A stretch of DNA of 64,000 nt from Sphingomonas carotinifaciens (lineage in GTDB: Bacteria; Pseudomonadota; Alphaproteobacteria; Sphingomonadales; Sphingomonadaceae): the NCBI RefSeq assembly GCF_009789535.1, contig NZ_WSUT01000005.1, forward strand, positions 2,293,501-2,357,500, given 5' to 3'. Both the position numbers and the translations under genes were made by a program. The notes beneath the pieces are model-generated. The model was not told where the DNA came from. It was given only the letters and a program-made list of their open reading frames with translations, and did no database searches. Below, piece by piece: positions 53,112-60,110 of the stretch. Within the stretch, counting starts at the first letter, position 1. Each line of letters begins with the position of its first letter.

Positions 53112-55373
53112 TCAGCCGATCTCGCGGCGAAGCGAGGCGATAAGCGCCGCGATTGCGGTCAGCCGCGGCTCTTCCTCGTCGAGGATGGCGAGAAAGGCGG
53201 CGCGCTTGATGGCGGCCACGCGACCCGGGCGCATGCGGATGGTGGGGGGCAGGGAGGACACGGTGATGTCGATCATCCGCTCCGCGCCGTGGAGGCGCCC
53301 CCACAGGTAATCGTTCTCCCGGTAGGCCCGGCTGAAGAAAGCGCCGAAGCTGTTGAACTGGATGCCCTTCAACGTCGCCTCGGCACCACCGGGGCGGATC
53401 GCGACGGCATCGTCGGGCGAGATGCGATCGACCTTGACCGGGTCGAACTCATCCAGCCCCTCGCCCTGCAACAAGGGGAGCGTGGCGACGTCGAAATAGG
53501 GAAAGCCGAGATAGCTGAGCAGTAGCGTGCGACGCGGCTCGCGCGGGAGGGCGGCCAGCGCCTCGGCCAGCCGGGCGTCGGTTTCATCATCGAGGCGGCG
53601 GCAGTCGAGCGCGGTGGCCAGCGCACCCAGCAGCGGTTCCGCCTCGCCGCGCCACGAGCGCACTGCGGGGCGCAGCGCCGGATGGGCGGTGCCGCGCTGC
53701 CGATCGAGATGCGCGGCCAGCGTTTCATAAATGGCGCGCCGCATCGCAGTGATCGCGGGATCGGGGGGATCCGCCTCGACCTCCGCCAGCCGCCGGGCGA
53801 GCAGGCGCAGGCGGCGGATACGAAAGCCGAGGTCGAAGCTGCGCAGGAAATCGACGATCGCGGTGTCGTCGTCCGCCAGCCGCTCGTCCAGCGCGGCGGC
53901 AAGCGCCCCGCGGATGCGCGCGCGGCGTGGCGCGCCGGTGTCGCCTGCCGCCTCCGCCGCCATGGCGGCAAGGTGATCCAGGACACCCGCACGCTTCAGA
54001 TGGGCATAGGCGGCGAAACCGAAGCCCGACTTGGCGACGGCGCCGGCATGGGCACGCTGACGCCAGGCGGCGAGGCGGGCCGGCGTGGGGCGATCGAGAA
54101 AGAAGGTGCGGCCGAACAGCTGCTCCACCTCCGCCTCCACCTCGCCGCGGATCGCCGCGACGATGCCCTGCATGCGGTCGATCCGCTCCGACCGGGCGGC
54201 GATCGCCTCCAGATTGTCGCGGATTGGTTGCTGGCGGGGAAGCTCGCTGATCGCGCCGAGAATGGTCTGAAGGAAACCGGGCTCTGCGCCGCTGCCGCCC
54301 AGGCGGAACTTCGTGCCCGGCGAGGGATCGATATAGACGAAACGGCGGTCGACCTCGCGCCGGGCCGGACGCTGCTTCAAGGCATCGATCGCGGGGCGGA
54401 AGGGTGCGTTGGCCAGCACCGATCCGTCGATCAGCACAGCGCGGTCGGCAGCGTTGGCGGCATGATGGCGGGGCAGCACGCGGCGCAGAAAGGCGCGGCG
54501 GGTCGGCCAGCGGCTTCCGCGCATCTCCAGCACCCGGTCCATCTCGCCTGCGCTGAACGGCGGGAAGGCGCCGGGAAAGCTGGAGGTGGCCCGCGCCGCG
54601 AAGGCGAGTTCGGCGGCGGGGGCAAGCGTATGGACCTGTTCGCCCCCATCGCTGAAGTCGATGACGATGCGATGTTCGGTTTCGACGACTTCGGCCGGCG
54701 AATGGAGTTGCAGGCGTTCGGGGTGGCCGGTGAAGTCGGTGACGGTGACGTAGAGATCGAGTGGTTGCCCAGCGGGCAGCAATCGGGGACCGCGCGGCGC
54801 CGCCGCCATGGCGTCGAAGGCATCGAGCAGCAGGCCGGTGAAGATGGTCCCGCCAAAGGGGGGCTCGAACCAGCGCGAGCGAACGAAATGCGACAGCTTG
54901 GCGCGCACCTCCTCGCGCGTGGTGTCGTCCAGCGCCTCCACCGAATCCGCGCTGCGGCCGGCGGCCATCCAGGCAAGGGGAAGCGCCCAGACCTTGGAGA
55001 AGCGTGACGCGGGTGCGGCGGCGGAATCGATCAACGCCTCCACATCGGCGGCGGTCAGCCAGAGATCGGTGAGCGGATCGAGCGACTGGCCGGTGGCGAT
55101 GGCCTGGCCCAGGAAAATGCCGTTGATGCCGCCCGCACTGGCGCCGGCGATGATGTCGGGCAGGATGCGGATACGCCAGCCGCCCTGTTCGGCGATTTCC
55201 TCCAGCAGCGTGCGATAAACGGCGGCGCTGCCGGTGGGGGGCGGATCGCCGTCATGGAGGCCGCGGCTGGCGCGGGCGAGGTGCCAAATCTCCTTGGTGA
55301 TGCCGTGCATGTAAACGGCAAGACTGATGCCGCCATAGCAGACGAGTGCGAGGCGAAGCTCCTTTTCGCGCAT
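53112..55373 (-). CDS. Patatin-like phospholipase (DUF3376 type)
   Basis: 753-residue lipid acyl hydrolase. An N-terminal patatin domain has the glycine-rich oxyanion loop LALVCYGGISLAVYMHG (8-24), the nucleophile elbow AGASAGGINGIFLGQ with Ser79, and the Asp in LIDGSVLANAPF near 316. Residues after about 340 are helical and match the DUF3376-type extension, with aromatic, Arg-rich patches. No signal peptide. ATG 55373 is chosen because the alternative frame runs into the endonuclease gene, which ends 13 bp upstream. Family members hydrolyse membrane phospholipids; function here unknown. Confidence 0.87.
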   Translation of the reverse strand: MREKELRLALVCYGGISLAVYMHGITKEIWHLARASRGLHDGDPPPTGSAAVYRTLLEEIAEQGGWRIRILPDIIAGASAGGINGIFLGQAIATGQSLDPLTDLWLTAADVEALIDSAAAPASRFSKVWALPLAWMAAGRSADSVEALDDTTREEVRAKLSHFVRSRWFEPPFGGTIFTGLLLDAFDAMAAAPRGPRLLPAGQPLDLYVTVTDFTGHPERLQLHSPAEVVETEHRIVIDFSDGGEQVHTLAPAAELAFAARATSSFPGAFPPFSAGEMDRVLEMRGSRWPTRRAFLRRVLPRHHAANAADRAVLIDGSVLANAPFRPAIDALKQRPARREVDRRFVYIDPSPGTKFRLGGSGAEPGFLQTILGAISELPRQQPIRDNLEAIAARSERIDRMQGIVAAIRGEVEAEVEQLFGRTFFLDRPTPARLAAWRQRAHAGAVAKSGFGFAAYAHLKRAGVLDHLAAMAAEAAGDTGAPRRARIRGALAAALDERLADDDTAIVDFLRSFDLGFRIRRLRLLARRLAEVEADPPDPAITAMRRAIYETLAAHLDRQRGTAHPALRPAVRSWRGEAEPLLGALATALDCRRLDDETDARLAEALAALPREPRRTLLLSYLGFPYFDVATLPLLQGEGLDEFDPVKVDRISPDDAVAIRPGGAEATLKGIQFNSFGAFFSRAYRENDYLWGRLHGAERMIDITVSSLPPTIRMRPGRVAAIKRAAFLAILDEEEPRLTAIAALIASLRREIG

Positions 55374-55386
55374 CACCCGCGACGCA

Positions 55387-56082
55387 TCATGCGGGCACCA
55401 GATTGGCCCAGATGGGCAGGTGATCGGACGCCTTGCGCGAGGCCGGGCTGAGATGCACGCCGCATTCGGCGATGCGCAGATCGGCCGACACCATGATCCG
55501 GTCGAGCCGCCCGATCGGCCGCCGCGCGTGGAAGCTGGGGCCGGTGCCGGCAAAGGCGAAGTCGCGTCCGAAATCGCGCAGGCAGCCGGCCGCGGCCGTC
55601 CATTCGTTCAGGTCGCCCATCATGACGGTCGGCAACCGGTCCGGATAGGCATCGACATGGTTCAGGATCGCCGCGGCCTGACGACGGCGCCACAGACCGG
55701 ACAGGTCGAGATGCATGCCGATGACGCGCAGATGGGTGTCCCGACACCGGATCTCCGCCACCACCGCGCCGCGCGGTTCGAGCGCGGGCAGGTGGATCGC
55801 CTCGTGATGACGGATCTCGGCCTGTTTGCGCACAAGGATGGCGTTGCCATGCCAGCCCATCGACAGGGCACGCATGCCGAACTGGACCGGCTTCCAGTCG
55901 CTATGTTCGGCCAGAAGATGGAGCGGGAGGACGCCTTCGCGCGTGCCGAAGCGGCGATCGGCCTCCTGCAGTGCGATCACATCGGCGTCCACCTCGCGCA
56001 GGACCTCCAGGATCCGCTCAGGATTGCGCCGCCGGTCGGTGCCGATCCCCTTGCGCATATTGTAGCTGGCGACTTTTATCAT
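55387..56082 (-). CDS. Endonuclease/exonuclease/phosphatase family protein
   Basis: 231 residues of the DNase-I-like superfamily. MIKVASYNMRKGIGTDRRRNPERIL starts the fold, Glu in ALQEADRRFG binds metal, IGMHLDLSGLWRR and MMGDLNEWTAA hold the His and Asp-Asn pairs, and ASDHLPIWANL is the C-terminal S-D-H motif. Substrate could be nucleic acid or a phosphoinositide/sphingomyelin-type phosphodiester. ATG 56082 chosen because an extension would read through the tRNA-Thr gene. The tRNA lies 22 bp upstream. Confidence 0.88.
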   Translation of the reverse strand: MIKVASYNMRKGIGTDRRRNPERILEVLREVDADVIALQEADRRFGTREGVLPLHLLAEHSDWKPVQFGMRALSMGWHGNAILVRKQAEIRHHEAIHLPALEPRGAVVAEIRCRDTHLRVIGMHLDLSGLWRRRQAAAILNHVDAYPDRLPTVMMGDLNEWTAAAGCLRDFGRDFAFAGTGPSFHARRPIGRLDRIMVSADLRIAECGVHLSPASRKASDHLPIWANLVPA

Positions 56083-56104
56083 TCCGGATGGGTAACGCCG
56101 GAAT

Positions 56105-56180
56105 ATGGTGCCGGTTGCAGGGATCGAACCCGCGACCTTCGGTTTACAAAACCGCTGCTCTACCATCTGAGCTAAACCGG
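56105..56180 (-). tRNA. tRNA-Thr (anticodon TGT)
   Basis: 76-nt cloverleaf on the minus strand: acceptor GCCGGTT at 56180-56174 pairs with AACCGGC at 56115-56109, discriminator A and an encoded CCA end (56107-56105). The D-arm GCTC...GAGC, the anticodon loop TTTGTAA with TGT at positions 34-36, and the T-arm GCGGG-TTCGATC-CCTGC are all intact; only pair 27-43 is mismatched. Reads ACA (and other ACN) codons. Confidence 0.97.
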
Positions 56181-56207
56181 CACGTCCTGGTCGCGCGGGC
56201 TCTTGCC

Positions 56208-57086
56208 TTACTCCACGCCGAAAATCCAGCCTTCGGTTCGGGCAATCTCGCCGGTGAGCCCGGCCGGGTTCCAGAGCGATGGCTTGGCCGAGTCGGCGCG
56301 CAGCCATGCCGCGGTCAGCAGGGCATCGGTGCTGTGGTCGTCATAGCGGGCAAGGGCGGCGTGGGGCGCGCTTCCCATGGCCGCGAGGGCCTGATCGAGC
56401 ATGATGGCGCTGCGCAGCTTGCCGCGACCCAGTCCGGCGGCGCGGGCGGCCAGGGCCGGGTAGATTTCCACGACCAGTGCGCCAGTGGCGGGAAGGGGAT
56501 CGATCGGCCAGACGGGCACCGTGCCGTGCAACCGGTGGAGGAGGCGCATGCCGGCGAAGCTGGCCTTCGACACCTGCGCGGCCCCCACCGCGTCGAAGAT
56601 GCTGGACGGGCGGCCGCCGATGGCGGCGATGGCGGTTTCGCAGCGGCGGTAGCGGAGATACCTGGCCTTCGCACCGTCGGCGGCGGCGCCATAGACATGG
56701 ATGCCGCGACGGGCGTCGACAAAGGTGGCGGCCCCTAGATCGGCGTCGGTACTGCTCGCGTCGACCCGTTGCCATAGCGCGGGCGCGTCTTCGGTTGCCG
56801 GCTCGCCGGGCAGATGGGCGCCGCGGTCGAGGAACGGCGCGGAGAAGCTGAAGTCGAAGCCGATCAGCATCGCCGTATCGGCATGGGCGGCAACCCAGTC
56901 GTAAACCGCCTGACGCGACCAGCAGCCACCGGGCGGCGGCACGAGGGTCGGCGCGGCCATGCCCGCCTCCGCCACGGCGACCGCGATGCCGCGGTGGCGA
57001 TGACCGCACGCGCCGGACCAGTCGATCGCGGCGAAGCGGCGGAAATGGACGGGCGGGTCAGCCCTCGCGTTCATGGCGCCGTGCAT
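56208..57086 (-). CDS. DUF429-like RNase-H-fold protein
   Basis: Up to 292 residues. RFAAIDWSGACGHRHRGIAVAV (about 17-38) resembles the first strand of the DUF429 RNase H-like family, with LIGFDFSFSAPF supplying a second acidic strand, LVVEIYPALAARA a third, and DDHSTDALLTAAWLR near 262 the last acid. This arrangement suggests a metal-binding nuclease-like site, but no activity is established. The start overlaps rarA by 29 bp (or 17 bp if ATG 57074 is used), so it is translationally linked to a replication-stress gene. Confidence 0.7.
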   Translation of the reverse strand: MHGAMNARADPPVHFRRFAAIDWSGACGHRHRGIAVAVAEAGMAAPTLVPPPGGCWSRQAVYDWVAAHADTAMLIGFDFSFSAPFLDRGAHLPGEPATEDAPALWQRVDASSTDADLGAATFVDARRGIHVYGAAADGAKARYLRYRRCETAIAAIGGRPSSIFDAVGAAQVSKASFAGMRLLHRLHGTVPVWPIDPLPATGALVVEIYPALAARAAGLGRGKLRSAIMLDQALAAMGSAPHAALARYDDHSTDALLTAAWLRADSAKPSLWNPAGLTGEIARTEGWIFGVE

Positions 57087-58368
57087 CCCACCACGCCATG
57101 CGCTCGGCGATGCGCTTTTCCAGCCCGCGCCCCGTCGGCTCGTAGAAGCGTTGCGGCGTCATCGCGTCCGGCCAGTAGTTCGCGCCCGAAAAGCCGTCCT
57201 CCGCATCATGGTCATATTGGTAGCCGGCGCCATAGCCGATCTGCTTCATCAGCTTGGTGGGGGCGTTCAGGATATTGTCCGGCGGCATCAGCGATCCGGT
57301 TTCCTTCGCCGAGCGCCAAGCGGCCTTTTGCGCCATATAGGCGGCATTCGATTTGGGCGCGGTGGCCAGATAAAGGCACGCCTGCACGATCGCCAGTTCG
57401 CCCTCCGGGCTGCCGAGGAAATCATAGGCTTCCTTGGCGGCAAGGCATTGTTGCAGCGCCTGTGGGTCGGCGAGACCGATATCCTCGACCGCGGCGCGGG
57501 TCAGGCGGCGGAGCAGGAACAGCGGTTCCTCGCCGGCGGTGAGCATGCGGGCGAGATAATAGAGCGCGGCCTGCGGATCGGAGCCACGGATCGATTTGTG
57601 GAGCGCGGAGATGAGGTTGTAATGCCCCTCGCGATCCTTGTCGTACACCGCGACGCGACGCTGAAGAAAAGCGGATAGGCCGGCGGCGTCCAGCGGTTCG
57701 GCAAGGCCGACCGAAAACAGGGTCTCCGCCTGATTGAGCAGGAAGCGGCCATCGCCATCCGCGCTTGCCACCAGCGCCTCGCGCGCCTGGGGTTGCAGGG
57801 GCAGGGGGCGGCCCATCTCGACCTCGGCACGATCGAGCAGTCGACCGAGCGCCTCCCGGTCCAGACGGTGGAGGATCAGCACCTGCGCACGGCTGAGCAG
57901 TGCGGCGTTCAGTTCGAAGGACGGATTCTCGGTGGTGGCGCCGACCAATGTGACCGTGCCGTTTTCGACATAGGGCAGGAAGCCATCCTGCTGCGCGCGG
58001 TTGAAACGATGGATCTCGTCCACGAACAACAGGGTCCGGCGGCCGGTGCGGGCATGGTCGCGTGCCTCCGCGAACGCCTTTTTCAGATCGGCCACCCCGG
58101 AAAAGACGGCGGAGATGGCCACGAAGCGCAGATCGACCGCATCGGCGAGCAGGCGGGCGATCGTGGTCTTGCCGGTGCCGGGCGGGCCCCACAGGATCAT
58201 CGAGGACAGGCGGCCGGCCGCGACCATCCGCCCGATCGCGCCGTCCGGGCCGGTCAGATGTTCCTGGCCGACGACCGCGCCGAGGTCCCGGGGACGAAGA
58301 CGATCGGCGAGCGGCGCATCGGGTGCGGGAGGAGGAGCGGGGTCCAGCCCCGCGAACAGATCGGCCAT
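57058..58368 (-). CDS. rarA: Replication-associated recombination protein A (AAA ATPase)
   Basis: RarA/MgsA, a clamp-loader-related ATPase that acts at stalled replication forks. 436 residues. PLADRLRPRDLGAVVGQEHLTGPDG (20-44), Walker A WGPPGTGKTTIARLLAD, Walker B LLFVDEIHRFNRAQQDGFLP and sensor GATTENPSFELNAALLSRA are unmistakable; the C-terminal tetramerisation part includes LMKQIGYGAGYQYDHDAEDGFSGANYWPD. ATG 58368 (MADLFAGL) is chosen by family length. Divergent from the padR gene over 100 bp. Confidence 0.96.
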   Translation of the reverse strand: MADLFAGLDPAPPPAPDAPLADRLRPRDLGAVVGQEHLTGPDGAIGRMVAAGRLSSMILWGPPGTGKTTIARLLADAVDLRFVAISAVFSGVADLKKAFAEARDHARTGRRTLLFVDEIHRFNRAQQDGFLPYVENGTVTLVGATTENPSFELNAALLSRAQVLILHRLDREALGRLLDRAEVEMGRPLPLQPQAREALVASADGDGRFLLNQAETLFSVGLAEPLDAAGLSAFLQRRVAVYDKDREGHYNLISALHKSIRGSDPQAALYYLARMLTAGEEPLFLLRRLTRAAVEDIGLADPQALQQCLAAKEAYDFLGSPEGELAIVQACLYLATAPKSNAAYMAQKAAWRSAKETGSLMPPDNILNAPTKLMKQIGYGAGYQYDHDAEDGFSGANYWPDAMTPQRFYEPTGRGLEKRIAERMAWWDARRHEREG

Positions 58369-58424
58369 GCGGCAAAGATAGGCGTGACCGCGGGGCACGT
58401 CATGCCTCTTGAAATCAGATTGGC

Positions 58425-58455
58425 TCAAGATATATCTGATGCATCAAGATATATC
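58425..58455. promoter_or_regulatory. Composite repeat operator before padR
   Basis: tcaagatatatc occurs twice (58425-58436 and 58444-58455), 19 bp apart. Each copy contains the palindrome GATATATC and between them is the palindrome TGATGCATCA (58437-58446), so the whole is also nearly two-fold symmetric about 58442. It lies 13 bp before the padR start, in A/T-rich contrast to its surroundings. Best explained as the autoregulatory operator of the PadR protein. Confidence 0.65.
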
Positions 58456-58468
58456 GGAGTAGGTCGCG

Positions 58469-59035
58469 ATGCGATTTGGAATGGGATATGGCGCATGGAC
58501 GGACGGCCCGTTCGGTGGCGGCGGTCGGCATGGTAGGCCGGGGCGCGGCGAGCATGAGGGCGGACGCGGGCGGCGGCGCGTGTTCGATGGCGGCGAACTG
58601 AAGCTGGTGCTGTTGAAGCTGATCGCGGATGCACCGCGGCACGGCTATGACCTGATCCGGGAGATCGAAGGATTGTCGGGCGGTAGCTATGCCCCCAGTC
58701 CCGGCGTCGTCTATCCGACGCTGACCCTGCTCGACGAGATGGGGCTGATCGAGGAACATCGATCCGAGGGAACCAAGAAGCGCTTTGCGACGACCGAGGC
58801 GGGGCGTGGCCATCTGGCCGAGGCGGCGGCGCAGGTCGATGAACTGTTCGCCCGGCTGCGCAAACTGGCGGATCACCGCGAGCGGACCGATGGCGCGCCG
58901 ATCCGCCGCGCGATGGGCAATCTGCGTCAGGTGTTGCAGCATCGCCTGATGCGCGACGACGTCAGCGAGGACACGCTGCACGAGGTGGCGGCGCTGATCG
59001 ACGAGGCGGCCCGCAAGATCGAGAGGATGAAGTGA
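58469..59035 (+). CDS. PadR-family transcriptional regulator, YqjI-like
   Basis: 188 residues. The first 40 are Gly/Arg/His-rich (GMGYGAWTDGPFGGGGRHGR..EHEGGRGRRRVF), reminiscent of E. coli YqjI, a nickel-responsive PadR repressor with a His-rich N-terminus. The winged helix is ELKLVLLKLIADAPRHGYDLIREIEGLSGGSYAPSPGVVYPTLTLLDEMGLIEEHRSEGTKKRFATTEAG, typical of PadR. The C-terminal part is a helical dimerisation region. A metal-linked signal is possible but unproved. Its stop overlaps the DUF2218 start by one base. Confidence 0.88.
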   Translation: MRFGMGYGAWTDGPFGGGGRHGRPGRGEHEGGRGRRRVFDGGELKLVLLKLIADAPRHGYDLIREIEGLSGGSYAPSPGVVYPTLTLLDEMGLIEEHRSEGTKKRFATTEAGRGHLAEAAAQVDELFARLRKLADHRERTDGAPIRRAMGNLRQVLQHRLMRDDVSEDTLHEVAALIDEAARKIERMK

Positions 59036-59325
59036 TGAGCATATCGGTCGCCCGCGTACCCACCCATTCCGCCAGCCGCTATCTGCAGCAACTGGCCAAG
59101 CACTGGGCGCACAAGATGACGGTGGCGTTCACCGCGGAGGAAGGGACGATCGACTTCCCCAACGGATCGCGGCTGGAGATGCGCGCCGACAGCGAGACGC
59201 TGGACGTGGTGCTGAGCGTGCCGGAGGGTGAGGATCGTGACCGAATGCGCGAGGTGGTGTCCAGCCATCTGGACCGGTTCGCCTTTCGCGAGGCGCCGCT
59301 GACCTTCGACTGGCGCGAGGGCTGA
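59035..59325 (+). CDS. DUF2218 protein
   Basis: 96 residues matching DUF2218: VARVPTHSASRYLQQLAKHWAHKMTVAFTAEEGTIDFPNGSRLEMRADSETLDVVL and the end HLDRFAFREAPLTFDWREG. In other bacteria this domain is found beside, or as I recall fused to, siderophore-interacting ferric reductases and PadR/YqjI regulators, pointing to iron or nickel handling; none of those enzymes is adjacent here. Start ATG 59035 has GAGAGG 8 nt upstream; a GTG at 59032 is also open. Confidence 0.83.
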   Translation: MSISVARVPTHSASRYLQQLAKHWAHKMTVAFTAEEGTIDFPNGSRLEMRADSETLDVVLSVPEGEDRDRMREVVSSHLDRFAFREAPLTFDWREG

Positions 59326-59333
59326 GCCGGCCC

Positions 59334-59813
59334 TTAACGGTAGAAGATGTGATCGGCGATCTGCACGATGCGGATGCGCTGCTTCAACGTGGCGCGGGCC
59401 GAACGGAAGAAGAGCGCGCCGGGCGCGACCTCCTCGCCAAGGCCGTTCAGCGTTTCGGTGGCGATGCGGATCGCATTGGTCCAGCGGCTGGTGGTGCGGG
59501 AAGGATTATACGCATCCGGATCGAAGAACTGGCCGCGCTGCTTGACGACGCCGCAGGCGCTGGGGGCAAAGCGGCCGCTTTTCATGCGGGTGCGAATGAC
59601 CTGGGCGATGGCGACCTGACCGCGTTCGGGCTGGTTGCCCGCTTCGCGCACGATAGCCTTAGCCATGCATTCCACTTCCTGCGGGTCGGTCGCAGCGGCG
59701 ACGGTGATGGGCGGCGTGTCGGCTGCCGGTACGGCGGCGGTCGCGGCCTGGGCTCCGAAGACACCGGCTGCGACGATAAGGACGCGCATCACGATCGAAC
59801 GCCGCTTGGTCAT
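59334..59813 (-). CDS. SleB-type cell wall hydrolase
   Basis: 159 residues with a signal peptide (MTKRRSIVMRVLIVAAGVFGAQAATA, cleavage near 27). VECMAKAIVREAGNQPERGQVAIAQVIRTRMKSGRFAPSACGVVKQRGQF is the Hydrolase_2 (SleB/CwlJ) domain, with the catalytic Glu in REA; Cys in VECMAK and SACGVV may pair. Probably a periplasmic lytic transglycosylase-like enzyme trimming peptidoglycan. Ends 9 bp from the convergent DUF2218 gene. Upstream, 59814-60110, is a 297-bp gap that holds no gene I can support. Confidence 0.87.
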   Translation of the reverse strand: MTKRRSIVMRVLIVAAGVFGAQAATAAVPAADTPPITVAAATDPQEVECMAKAIVREAGNQPERGQVAIAQVIRTRMKSGRFAPSACGVVKQRGQFFDPDAYNPSRTTSRWTNAIRIATETLNGLGEEVAPGALFFRSARATLKQRIRIVQIADHIFYR

Positions 59814-60089
59814 TCCCGCTCACTGCACATGCGCAAGGGTGTTCGTCGCCCGCCGAGGCAATCCGGAACAATTAGCGGTCGAGGTTCCCCTACGTCTCGC
59901 CATTCGCGGCATCCTGCGTCCCTGTGGCGGAGGATGGTCGCTTCGGCTGGACCGAGGCTTTCATTCTTGAAACGCGGCGGCGGGTCAAAGGCCAGTCGAT
60001 GAAACGTGGCCGGGTCGGGACGAATTTCGGTTAACGGGGGATCCTTATGCAACCTCGCACACCATTGACGTGACCAACGACGCGGCATA

Positions 60090-60101
60090 ACCGTATACGG
60101 T
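60090..60101. promoter_or_regulatory. Palindrome in the leader of the GH127 gene
   Basis: ACCGTATACGGT is a perfect 12-bp palindrome ending 9 bp before the GH127 ATG (60111), partly overlapping the ribosome-binding site TTTAGGAG. It resembles GntR- or LacI-type half-site patterns used for sugar-responsive repression, but the regulator is unknown. Confidence 0.4.
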
Positions 60102-60110
60102 ATTTAGGAG

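Noticed and set aside
56083..56307. Upstream extension of the endonuclease-like gene
   Set aside because: The extension reads straight through the tRNA-Thr gene; the resulting KPKVAGSIPATG sequence is a known tRNA translation artefact.
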